Assembly (NCBI GenBank): GCA_026390115.1 | Contig: JAPLGO010000016.1 | Coordinates: 124,001 to 188,000 of the forward strand | Source of the DNA: Campylobacterales bacterium | Lineage (GTDB): Bacteria > Campylobacterota > Campylobacteria > Campylobacterales > Sulfurimonadaceae | DNA: 64,000 nt | Direction: 5' to 3' | In this document: piece after piece, positions 44,483 through 52,072 of the stretch | How the letters are laid out: each line of letters starts with the position of its first letter | Numbering within the stretch: position 1 is the stretch's first letter | Notes under the pieces: generated by a model | Databases searched by the model: none | Told to the model about the DNA's origin: nothing | The model's input: the letters and a program-made list of their open reading frames with translations, nothing else | Made by a program: the position numbers and the translations under genes

Positions 44483-45978
44483 GACATGCCCAAGAGATAA
44501 ACTCCGCATCCGGTTTCAGCCTTGCAGCCTCTTGCGCTTACATGCTTGGAGAGTATGATTTAGCCGAGAAATATTGGCATAGTATTTTAGAGATAGAGCC
44601 TGATAATGCAGATGCTTATAATAATTTGGGAGTTTTATTTCTCAACATGGAGCGTTTTGAAGAGGCAAAAAATGCTTTTGTTCAAACAATAAAATTCAAA
44701 AAAGAGTCTTTTCAGGCATACAATAATTTGGGGATAACGCTTAAAGCACTTTTTCGTTTTGATGAGGCAAAAATCGCATATCAAAAAGCTTTAGAAATAA
44801 ATCCAAATGATGCGGAAATACTTAGTAATTTGGGTAATTTACATAGAGAGCTTCAACATTTTGATGAGGCAGAAGCCTTCTATCGGGAGGCTATTGCTCT
44901 GCAACCGGATTATGTGAATGCTTATCGAAATCTTGGATTATTGCTTAAAGGAACAAAGCGTTTTATTGAGGCAGAAGAGACATATAAATATGTTCTAAAA
45001 TTAAAACCCACATGTGTCCAAACACAATCAAATCTTTCTTTTTTATTGCTGGAACAGGGAAGATACACCCAAGCATGGCCGCTCTTTGAAGTACGATATG
45101 CACCTTCTCTGCTTCACTCATCGGCTCACATGCCAATATTGTCTTTTCCTAAGTGGCAAGGAGAATCTTTATTCGGTAAATCCTTGATCATTCTACATGA
45201 ACAGGGATTCGGTGATGAAATTATGTTTGCACGCTATGTGCATGTTCTTGAAAAAATGGGTGCTTCACGCATCACTCTTGTCTGTAAAGCGCCCTTAATT
45301 AGTTTATTCCAATCTCTCTCTTCAAGTATTCTTAGTGTTACTTCTGATGAGGAGATTATGGAGCATGACTTTTGGAGCTTTTTACTGAGTTTGCCGCTTC
45401 ACTGCAAAACGACTTTAGAGACTATTCCCTCAGAGTTGCCTTATCTGAGTGTTCCAAAAAATTGTGTAGAGTATTGGAAAAATAAATTGCCCAAAGAGGG
45501 TATGAATGTTGGAATTGTATGGAAGGGTTCATCGCATCACCTCAATGATTTGCACCGTTCTCTTTCGTCGTTGTCGGAGATTAAACCTTTATGGTCAATC
45601 TCGGGTGTGCATTTTATAAGTCTTCAAAAAGGCTCAGGCGAAGATGAGGCAATCAATCCGCCTCTTGACCAACCGCTTATCCATTTGGGCACAGAGATAG
45701 AAAATTTTTTAGATACCGCAGCTATTGTTGAAGCCCTTGACTTGGTAATTTGTGTAGATACTGCAATTGTCCATCTTGCAGGCGCATTAGGAACGGAGTG
45801 TTGGGTATTGTTACCTGAAGTCGGTACGGATTGGCGATGGCTCAGAGATAGAGACGATTCACCTTGGTATCCAAATGTCATGAGACTTTTTCGGCAAAAA
45901 ACACCGCAGAGATGGAATGAAACAATCAATGAAGTAGCGTTTGCGCTGAAGAAAAAGATAAACATGCTAATTTTCTAA
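44476..45978 (+). CDS. TPR protein with glycosyltransferase-9-like C-terminal domain
   Basis: The 500-residue product begins (GTG 44476, no ribosome binding site) already close to TPR sequence. About five TPR units lie between residues 10 and 190 (YDLAEKYWHSILEIEPDNADAYNNLGVLF, FDEAKIAYQKALEINPNDAEILSNLGNLH, and so on). The C-terminal domain (about 215-490) resembles the TPR-linked heptosyltransferase-like group: LHEQGFGDEIMFARYVHVLEKMG, VGIVWKGSSHHLNDLHRSLS, DTAAIVEALDLVICVDTAIVHLAGALG, SPWYPNVMRLFRQ. It may glycosylate a protein or surface polymer. The N-terminus may be truncated by the rearrangement described at 44378; translation may depend on coupling to that leader. Confidence 0.75.
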   Translation: MLGHAQEINSASGFSLAASCAYMLGEYDLAEKYWHSILEIEPDNADAYNNLGVLFLNMERFEEAKNAFVQTIKFKKESFQAYNNLGITLKALFRFDEAKIAYQKALEINPNDAEILSNLGNLHRELQHFDEAEAFYREAIALQPDYVNAYRNLGLLLKGTKRFIEAEETYKYVLKLKPTCVQTQSNLSFLLLEQGRYTQAWPLFEVRYAPSLLHSSAHMPILSFPKWQGESLFGKSLIILHEQGFGDEIMFARYVHVLEKMGASRITLVCKAPLISLFQSLSSSILSVTSDEEIMEHDFWSFLLSLPLHCKTTLETIPSELPYLSVPKNCVEYWKNKLPKEGMNVGIVWKGSSHHLNDLHRSLSSLSEIKPLWSISGVHFISLQKGSGEDEAINPPLDQPLIHLGTEIENFLDTAAIVEALDLVICVDTAIVHLAGALGTECWVLLPEVGTDWRWLRDRDDSPWYPNVMRLFRQKTPQRWNETINEVAFALKKKINMLIF

Positions 45979-46193
45979 GATTTACATAATACCTCGTAGT
46001 TAGTAATATAGCTTGCATTTGCGTGTTGGAATAAAGGGGATAAAACTTTAATCTATAGCTTAAAGGCAACATGAAATATATTTTTACCTTTTACATACCA
46101 ATAATCGGCATGAAAAAATCCCTCTTACGATAGTTTCAGACTTTTTCGATAAAATCATTTTTCAAGAATTTATACTAATAAATAAGGTACTTT

Positions 46194-46811
46194 ATGGAAC
46201 AAACAAAATCAAGAGTAAATATTTATGGGCTTTTATCTCGTGTCTTACTTCAAGAGCTCGATTTGGAAGTTTTAAAAACTATAAAAAGTGATGAAAATAT
46301 TTTAGATTTTTTCCCAACTTTACGAGATTGGAAGGAGTTTAAAGAGGTTGATGAGAGCAAGCTTTTGGATGAGTATTTTAATCCTGACTTCGTAAATCTT
46401 TCTGTGTTACACCTCATTCCCTATGAAACTTTTTACACAAGAGAAGACCAGAAGATTGAGACGGGCGGAGCAAATCCTGTAACGGACATGTATAGTGCTT
46501 ATGATTTTATGGTAGATTACGAAGCTTCTCGCACTGTCTCGGCTGACCACATCGGGGTAGAGTTGGAGTTTATGCATCATCTTTGCGTGGCGGAGATGAA
46601 GGCTTTGCAAGAGGGTGATAAAGAGGCAATAAAAGAGCTTCAAGAGGTGCAACGTGCGTTTTTAAACAAACACCTTCTTCAGTGGGCGCCGATGTATCTC
46701 ATTAGCATGAAGTTTGAAGCCAGAACACCTCTCTACTACGATGCTGCAGATATGGCGTTGGAGTTTATTTTGAGCGATAATGAGTATTTGGTAAAAGAGT
46801 TAAACCTCTAA
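46194..46811 (+). CDS. TorD-family molybdoenzyme chaperone
   Basis: The 205-residue all-helical protein shows the TorD/DmsD pattern: RVNIYGLLSRVLLQELD, HLIPYETFYTREDQKIETGG (the family's P-Y-E-F-like region), DHIGVELEFMHHLCVAEMKAL and FLNKHLLQWAPMYLISMK (family H..W.P). Such chaperones bind signal peptides of molybdoenzymes and help insert the cofactor. It starts a tight four-gene cluster (1 base before the ferredoxin gene). AAGGT precedes the ATG. No molybdoenzyme gene is in the window, so the client is unknown. Confidence 0.9.
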   Translation: MEQTKSRVNIYGLLSRVLLQELDLEVLKTIKSDENILDFFPTLRDWKEFKEVDESKLLDEYFNPDFVNLSVLHLIPYETFYTREDQKIETGGANPVTDMYSAYDFMVDYEASRTVSADHIGVELEFMHHLCVAEMKALQEGDKEAIKELQEVQRAFLNKHLLQWAPMYLISMKFEARTPLYYDAADMALEFILSDNEYLVKELNL

Positions 46812-46812
46812 C

Positions 46813-47913
46813 ATGTCACTCATTCAGTTAAATGCAAGCAGATGTGTCCGTTCCCTCAGCAAAGAGAGCGAGTGTAACAGGTGTGAAGTTATCTGCCCGA
46901 CCGGAGCGATAGTTGTGGGGGATAATCCGCTCCCTGCTATAAATTTCTCCTTATGTGTGGGTTGCGGAGCATGTGATGCAATTTGTCCAAACGAGGCGCT
47001 CTTCCTTGATGACTTCAACTCTACAAACTTCTTTTTTGATTTTATAGAGGATGAGCAGAATATTATCTCTTGCCGCAAGAATGTTCCTTGTATTGCAGCT
47101 TTGGGGGTTGAATATCTTATCTCTTTGGCGGTGCTCAAAAAAGAGGTAGTTTTTGACATGGGGTATTGCGACACATGTGAGATTCAGTCCACATGCAAAG
47201 CCCAAATTCTCAAAAACCATGAAGAGGCTTCTTACCTGCTCGAAGCTATGGAAAATGGGGCTTTAATCAGATTGGAAAATATCTGCTATGAAAGTGAACT
47301 TAAAGAGAGCAACAGAAGAGATTTTCTTCGTTCAATTAACTTCACATCCATAGTAAAAACTAAACACAGTTTTGAGCAAGAGGTAAAAAAAGCTACGGAT
47401 GAGCTGGTGGAACACACTCTTAAAAAAGCGGATATCGCACTGCTAAAACAGAAGAGAATTCCACACAAAAGAAAGCTTTTTTTTACAGCGATTAAGAGAG
47501 TCCAAAAGCCGTCTCTTTACCATGTGGTGGATGCAGCAGAAATCTCTTTTACCTCGCAAAAACTTATGGATAAAGAAAGTTGCACGGCATGTCAGATGTG
47601 TTACAGAGTCTGTCCAACAGGTGCTTTGACTTCGGATGTGAAAAATTCTAAGATAGATTTTGATCCATTTTTGTGTATAAAGTGTAATATCTGCCATGAT
47701 GTGTGTGAGCCAAATGCGATAACGCTCTCGCCTTCTTATAATATAAAAGAATTTTTTGAGCCGGAGGTGCAGAATTTGATAACATTCAGTGTAAGAAGAT
47801 GCAATGAGTGCAGTGTGATTTTCAGCACAAATTCGGGCGAAAAACTCTGTTACAGATGTAAAGCAGAGGAAGAAGAGGCGAGAGAACTTTGGGGAATACA
47901 AAATGATGAATAA
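46813..47913 (+). CDS. Polyferredoxin-like 4Fe-4S protein of the TorD cluster
   Basis: The 366-residue protein has several [4Fe-4S] motifs: a partial one at the start (CNRCEVICPTGAI), CVGCGACDAICPNEAL (about 46-60), CTACQMCYRVCPTGAL (about 257-272) and CIKCNICHDVCEPNAI (about 288-303). Near the C-terminus CNECSV...CYRC looks like a zinc or extra cluster site. A middle region with CDTCEIQSTC separates the two ferredoxin pairs. No membrane helix is present. The sequence RRDFLRSI (about 175) resembles a Tat motif but is internal. It likely passes electrons in maturation or reactivation of a molybdoenzyme; it overlaps the next gene by 11 bases. Confidence 0.82.
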   Translation: MSLIQLNASRCVRSLSKESECNRCEVICPTGAIVVGDNPLPAINFSLCVGCGACDAICPNEALFLDDFNSTNFFFDFIEDEQNIISCRKNVPCIAALGVEYLISLAVLKKEVVFDMGYCDTCEIQSTCKAQILKNHEEASYLLEAMENGALIRLENICYESELKESNRRDFLRSINFTSIVKTKHSFEQEVKKATDELVEHTLKKADIALLKQKRIPHKRKLFFTAIKRVQKPSLYHVVDAAEISFTSQKLMDKESCTACQMCYRVCPTGALTSDVKNSKIDFDPFLCIKCNICHDVCEPNAITLSPSYNIKEFFEPEVQNLITFSVRRCNECSVIFSTNSGEKLCYRCKAEEEEARELWGIQNDE

Positions 47914-48664
47914 CGCAAATGAAATTTCTAAGAAAACAAAACTCTATGGTTTTATCGGTGAACATGCCGGTGTAAGCAGGTTTAGCACGCTGATAAACAA
48001 GATGTTTAAAGAGCATGGCGATGATGCCATGATGATTCCGATGAATATTAGAGAGGATGATTTTTACTTCACACTCTCCAATATGAAAAAATCGCATGTG
48101 GATGGAGCGGTTATTTCAAACGAATATGTGAGCAGAGTTATTGAAGTTCTTGATGAGACTTCTTCTCTGGTAAAGCGAAGCGGCATGTGCGATATTGTCT
48201 TCAAAGAGGGTGAAAAACTCAGAGGTGATTTGTTTGGTATGCGGGTTTTGCTGGAGCATCTCAAAGATTTGAGACTCTCTAAAATAGCTCTTATCGGTAC
48301 AACTTCGCATGCTAAAGCCTTTTCATTTTTGTCATGCGGATTTGAGGTGAGTTACTTTGGAGAAAATCTTGAAGAGCTTATGCAGTTCTGCGAGGAGGTT
48401 GAGATAAAAGACGGCGATTTGAACCGCTTGGCAAAGGGTTTAAATAGTGATTTGTCCGGCTTTGATGCGGTTCTGGACTTCTCCAATATGAGGAGTTTAG
48501 AGAGCGTTGAAATATTGCCTCTCTTTAATTTTGACATGAAAAACAATAAAGAGTACTCGCCACTAAAATCAAGAGCGCACGATCTTGGTGCGGAGTACAC
48601 AAGCTATGACGACATGATAGAAATATTTGCCCAAAAAGCGTACAAAACTATAAAAGGAAATTGA
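47903..48664 (+). CDS. AroE (shikimate dehydrogenase)-like protein of the TorD cluster
   Basis: The 253-residue protein starts KTKLYGFIGEHAGVSRFSTLINKMFKEHGDDAMMIPMNIREDDFYF, which resembles the substrate domain of AroE with the catalytic Lys region replaced (MKKSHVDGAVISNEY). A Rossmann-like segment follows (LSKIALIGTTSHAKAFSFLS, around 125), with the glycine-rich loop degraded, so dehydrogenase activity is doubtful. It is encoded between a ferredoxin and a hypothetical protein in a molybdoenzyme maturation-like cluster, not near aromatic amino-acid genes. Function unknown. Confidence 0.62.
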   Translation: MMNNANEISKKTKLYGFIGEHAGVSRFSTLINKMFKEHGDDAMMIPMNIREDDFYFTLSNMKKSHVDGAVISNEYVSRVIEVLDETSSLVKRSGMCDIVFKEGEKLRGDLFGMRVLLEHLKDLRLSKIALIGTTSHAKAFSFLSCGFEVSYFGENLEELMQFCEEVEIKDGDLNRLAKGLNSDLSGFDAVLDFSNMRSLESVEILPLFNFDMKNNKEYSPLKSRAHDLGAEYTSYDDMIEIFAQKAYKTIKGN

Positions 48665-48665
48665 T

Positions 48666-49166
48666 ATGAATGAACATGATTTAAAAGATTTAAGAGTTGA
48701 GTTTGATAAGTTTGTAAATGAAGGTTGTACGCTGGATTCACAGTCCGGTGCAACCCGAAATACGGCTGATAAAGAGGAGGAAGAGCCAGTTCCACAGTTT
48801 GTGGATGCACTCACTACGATACTTTTGGCACCGGCACATAGCGGAGTTTACCTTTCAAGACTCGATATAAAAAGAATTGCCGAAGCGATTGATGAGTCTA
48901 TTCCAATCAAAGAGCGACTCAAAATGGTTCGCTCGCTTTTTAGACACACAACAAAAAAAGAGTATCTGGAAGAGGCTTTTGGTGAGATAAATAAGCACAT
49001 AAACGGGCGTATTTTAATCTATCAAGAACTCGGTGAAGCGTTTCCTGCATCAAAGTTTATTTTTGCCGAGCATACAAAAAAAGCAGAAAAAACTATGAAA
49101 ATGTTGCAGCAGATTATAGAGGATTTTGAAGAGATAGAGCCGACAAGCGACCCCTTAGCTATTTAG
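48666..49166 (+). CDS. Hypothetical protein of the TorD cluster
   Basis: The 166-residue acidic, helical protein starts one base after the AroE-like gene and closes the cluster. Visible parts are PVPQFVDALTTILLAPAHSGVYLSRLDIKRIAEAIDESIPIKERLKMVRSLFRH and EAFPASKFIFAEHTKKAEKTMKML. No enzyme motif or membrane helix. The two internal helices around DIKRIAEAID and KERLKMVRSLF could be an interaction surface for the TorD-like partner. I know it only as a likely conserved hypothetical of this gene set. Confidence 0.65.
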   Translation: MNEHDLKDLRVEFDKFVNEGCTLDSQSGATRNTADKEEEEPVPQFVDALTTILLAPAHSGVYLSRLDIKRIAEAIDESIPIKERLKMVRSLFRHTTKKEYLEEAFGEINKHINGRILIYQELGEAFPASKFIFAEHTKKAEKTMKMLQQIIEDFEEIEPTSDPLAI

Positions 49167-49170
49167 TTGA

Positions 49171-49201
49171 TTTTACGCACTTTTCAAAAAAGTGCGTAAA
49201 A
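49171..49201. terminator. Strong hairpin after the TorD cluster
   Basis: TTTTACGCACTTTT and its exact reverse complement form a 14-bp stem with a 3-base loop, 4 bases past the stop of the preceding gene. No T-run follows outside the stem, although the stem's own end is T-rich on either strand. It may act as a bidirectional terminator or mRNA 3' stabiliser. A second 8-bp hairpin (CGAAAAAC/GTTTTTCG, 49216-49234) follows. Confidence 0.6.
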
Positions 49202-49234
49202 CACCTTGAAATTCTCGAAAAACAGAGTTTTTCG

Positions 49235-49301
49235 TAGCTTTAGGGGGTTGTAGGGACAATCTGTCCCTACCACTAAAACGGACTTGTTTGTTTTAGTGCG
49301 T
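49235..49301 (+). repeat. Structured dispersed repeat, copy 2
   Basis: Matches copy 1 (42632-42700) along its whole length: TAGCTTTAGGGGGTTGTA, then AGGGACA / TGTCCCT, then CACTAAAAC / GTTTTAGTG around GGACTTGTTT. Relative to copy 1, the stem bases change in pairs (T-A to C-G) and a G-T pair becomes A-T, so pairing is kept. It is preceded directly by the 49216-49234 hairpin and lies between convergent genes. Confidence 0.8.
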
Positions 49302-49309
49302 AACATCAG

Positions 49310-49504
49310 TTAGTTACTTCTCGCCAAAGCAGCAAAATCAATCTCTTGAGATTTTTCTTGCGCTCTTTTTTTATCTTCTTCGTAATTACCGGAGCTGAAG
49401 GTATATTCGCTTTTGTTTAGAATACACCCTTTGATACCCGGCAAACAAGGCTTGCTTAGAAATTTGCATTCGCCTTTAAAATCGTGCTGACATGTCCAAC
49501 CCAT
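49310..49504 (-). CDS. Small Cys-rich hypothetical protein
   Basis: The 64-residue product starts MGWTCQHDFKGECKFLSKPC and continues LPGIKGCILNKSEYTF, with Cys-His-Cys-Cys-Cys spacing that could bind a metal or iron-sulfur cluster. A charged helical tail follows. It starts one base after the pgpA stop and looks like the last gene of the ispDF-regulator-Sat-pgpA operon. Function unknown. Confidence 0.7.
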   Translation of the reverse strand: MGWTCQHDFKGECKFLSKPCLPGIKGCILNKSEYTFSSGNYEEDKKRAQEKSQEIDFAALARSN

Positions 49505-49505
49505 T

Positions 49506-50009
49506 TTAAAGACCTTGAAGTGCTAAAGAGCCTTGCCAGAGAGCAGCACTCAGTATTCCGGCTACAAATCCGGCGATAACATCATCACCGACTACGCCTA
49601 AACCGCCTTTCATTTCTCTATCGATTCTGCCGATGATGGAGGGTTTTGTGATATCAAAATATCTAAAAAGCAGAAATGACAAAAAGGATTGAATTAAAAA
49701 TCCATTCCCCCATATACCGAGTTCACCCAAGTTTATAGTTATCGCAGGTGCAACGCTCAGAGCAAACCACATGCCGGCTAACTCATCGATTACTATGCGT
49801 TTATCGTCATGGATTCCGCTTATTTTTTCATATTTATCGATGGCTTTAATCGCGATAACGGTGACAAGAAGTGAGGCTAAAAAAAGAGTTTGTGCATCAA
49901 AAGCGATGAGTACCCACATTCCAAGAAAAAGAGCGACAACACTCCCAACAGTTCCGGGAGCTTTCGGTGCAAGTCCGCTGTATCCCAAAGTTATAAAAAA
50001 CCAGTTCAT
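49506..50009 (-). CDS. pgpA: Phosphatidylglycerophosphatase A
   Basis: The 167-residue membrane protein has the PgpA pattern: LGYSGLAPKAPGTVGSVVAL at the N-terminus, DDKRIVIDELAGMWFAL (conserved DE) and FLLFRYFDITKPSIIGRIDR, and then KGGLGVVGDDVIAGFVAGI. It dephosphorylates phosphatidylglycerophosphate to phosphatidylglycerol at the inner membrane. It begins 7 bases after the Sat-like gene. As I recall, the same neighbours occur in Campylobacter jejuni (Cj1607-Cj1610). Confidence 0.9.
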   Translation of the reverse strand: MNWFFITLGYSGLAPKAPGTVGSVVALFLGMWVLIAFDAQTLFLASLLVTVIAIKAIDKYEKISGIHDDKRIVIDELAGMWFALSVAPAITINLGELGIWGNGFLIQSFLSFLLFRYFDITKPSIIGRIDREMKGGLGVVGDDVIAGFVAGILSAALWQGSLALQGL

Positions 50010-50016
50010 AAAAATC

Positions 50017-51207
50017 CTAAGTGAGAGATGTTGTTTGATAGAGTTTCATCAACTCTTGGTAAAAATCTTTTTCTGTATGTGTTTCTATCAGCCCCTCTAC
50101 AGGCAAAAGGTCGTAGTAAAGCCTGTCCAGATTTTTAAATCTGTTTGGAAATAGTTTGGAGAGCAAAAAGGCTGAAATCTCTTTTCTCATGAGCACTGCA
50201 GGCGGCAGAAGCCCCATCTCTAACAGCTCTAAAATAGAGTCTGAATGGTAAGAGATTTGGTGGTGCTGCCCATGCGGACAGGTATTTTTGCTAACAAGGG
50301 TCGTGCACTGATTGCAGTAAACATACTCGCTTGCAACCTGTATATCTATCTCTATTCCAATAACTTTATCTATGATAGATTTGTTTGAGTTGCAATCATA
50401 AAACATCCCAAGTCCTGCATGATTCCTGCCGATTGTCAGCCTGTCACAGCCATAATTCTTTGCAACAATTGCATCTATAATTATCTCGTTATAACCTGCA
50501 AAAACATAGCTGTTGATAAGTGGAACTACAACAACACGATTTTTTGGCAGAAAATTTGATATAAAAAAGTCAAGTGATTCTTTTCTGATTTCATAATCTA
50601 AATTTCCACTGTTGTATGGCTTTAATAAAAATATAACGAGCAGGTCTGTAGTGTCTAAAGTTTGTCTAATAAGACGCTCGTGTGCGCGGTGAAGAGGGTT
50701 AGCAGCCATGAAGAGTGAACTAGTATGTTTTGCATTAATCAGAGTTTTAAACTCATCAATTATCTTTTTATTTTCATTTGAAGCTCTATTTAGCAGGGTA
50801 TATTCACCGCTAATCGCATAGGAACCAATTCTTTTAGTAGTCGCGATTACACCCGGATGTGTCTCATCATGCGTACCATATATATGTTTGGTTCTATCTT
50901 TGGCATTTATTTTAAACACTTCATCAACAATTAGTGAGGCATAAGGAATCTTTTCACAAAGAATGGTTATCTCTTCGCCTTTTTTTAGCGATTTCAGGAC
51001 CTCTTCATTCATAGCTCCCGAAGGTGCTAATATAAAAGGAAACGGAAAAGTTTTTCCGTTTATCAAACCTGTTCTTAAAACCTCTTGGCTCTCTTTTTCT
51101 CCCATCAGCCCAGTCGCGGGGTACAAAAGTCCATCTTTTATCAGTTCGAGTGCTGAAGCCGCCTCTTTATCTATTAAGAGTGTTTTATTTTTTCTTGATG
51201 ATGTCAT
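50017..51207 (-). CDS. Divergent ATP-sulfurylase-like protein
   Basis: The 396-residue protein has the PUA-like N-terminal and catalytic domains of sulfate adenylyltransferase. KEAASALELIKDGLLYPATGLMG is at the start, followed by GEYTLLNRASNENKKIIDEF, LFMAANPLHRAHERLIRQTL (HxxH kept), VVVPLINSYVFAGYNEIIIDAIVAKNYGCDRLTIGRNHAGLG and a zinc-like CNQCTTLVSKNTCPHGQHH. The canonical catalytic QxRNP is changed to AANP and GRDHAG to GRNHAG, so true ATP sulfurylase activity is uncertain. It overlaps the atypical regulator gene by 23 bases. No other sulfate-assimilation gene is near. Confidence 0.8.
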   Translation of the reverse strand: MTSSRKNKTLLIDKEAASALELIKDGLLYPATGLMGEKESQEVLRTGLINGKTFPFPFILAPSGAMNEEVLKSLKKGEEITILCEKIPYASLIVDEVFKINAKDRTKHIYGTHDETHPGVIATTKRIGSYAISGEYTLLNRASNENKKIIDEFKTLINAKHTSSLFMAANPLHRAHERLIRQTLDTTDLLVIFLLKPYNSGNLDYEIRKESLDFFISNFLPKNRVVVVPLINSYVFAGYNEIIIDAIVAKNYGCDRLTIGRNHAGLGMFYDCNSNKSIIDKVIGIEIDIQVASEYVYCNQCTTLVSKNTCPHGQHHQISYHSDSILELLEMGLLPPAVLMRKEISAFLLSKLFPNRFKNLDRLYYDLLPVEGLIETHTEKDFYQELMKLYQTTSLT

Positions 51208-52072
51208 ATTTTTTTCGTTTTTCCCATAAACTTTTTCTGCTTATTCCTAGTTTTTTAGAGAGTTCTGTGTCCGGAAATTTGTGTTGATAGTTTAAGATTA
51301 CAAATTTTACATAATCCTCTATCGGAAGAATTTCTCCCTGATCAAATATGTTGTTCTCGCTCTTTATCTCTAAAAGTTTATACTCAACATCATCAATTTT
51401 ATCAGTGCTTGCTATAATTGCCTGTTTATCGGCAATCAAGTCACAAAAAGGTTTTCTGTTCGCTTTTTTTAAAACTTGAAAGTCTATGATATAGATTATG
51501 CAATTTTGAGACATCGCATCTATTTTTGCCATGGCTTTTGGGTCGTTGAGTGTTACAAATTGTATAGGAAGATTCATTTTAGAGGCATATTCAAAAGCAA
51601 AAGCATCTGAATATTTTTGAAAACTCGATGAGATAAATACAGGAAGCTCTATCTCTTCATGTCTAAACTCATTACTTATTGAGGAGAAACTGTGTGTTAG
51701 ATAGCTCTCATATGCTTCATTTCGTTTTTTAACCTTCTCATAATCTTGATAATGGTCTATTTTCCTGATTAACTCTTCTATCATAAATGGTTTGAGGATA
51801 TAATCTTTTGCACCTGCGCTGAGTGGTTTTGAAACAGTGTCGTTGCTGATATATGAAACCATTAAAATAACGATTGATCTTTTAAATGTCTCTATAACAG
51901 GATTAAAATCTTGCCCATTTATATTTGTAGAGAGTAAAACCACATCATAATTTGTACTTTTTATCGCATCTTTTGTGGATGTACACAATTCACATGTGTG
52001 ACCTTGCTCGCCTAGTTTAGTAGCAATGCTTTGTGCTAAATAAACTTCATTTTCTATAATAAGTATCTTCAA
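51185..52072 (-). CDS. Atypical orphan response regulator, HP1021/Cj1608 type
   Basis: The 295-residue protein has a receiver-like N-terminal domain (about 1-120) in which the phospho-acceptor Asp is Ser (YDVVLLSTNINGQD). The acidic pair is Glu-Asn (IIENEVYL), while the Lys of YILKPF is kept. A central domain (about 145-245) of unknown role and a C-terminal FIS-like helix-turn-helix (TELSKKLGISRKSLWEKRKKY) follow. No kinase is adjacent. In Helicobacter, HP1021 is such a non-phosphorylated essential-type regulator and binds the origin region. It overlaps ispDF by 4 bases. Confidence 0.88.
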   Translation of the reverse strand: MKILIIENEVYLAQSIATKLGEQGHTCELCTSTKDAIKSTNYDVVLLSTNINGQDFNPVIETFKRSIVILMVSYISNDTVSKPLSAGAKDYILKPFMIEELIRKIDHYQDYEKVKKRNEAYESYLTHSFSSISNEFRHEEIELPVFISSSFQKYSDAFAFEYASKMNLPIQFVTLNDPKAMAKIDAMSQNCIIYIIDFQVLKKANRKPFCDLIADKQAIIASTDKIDDVEYKLLEIKSENNIFDQGEILPIEDYVKFVILNYQHKFPDTELSKKLGISRKSLWEKRKKYDIIKKK

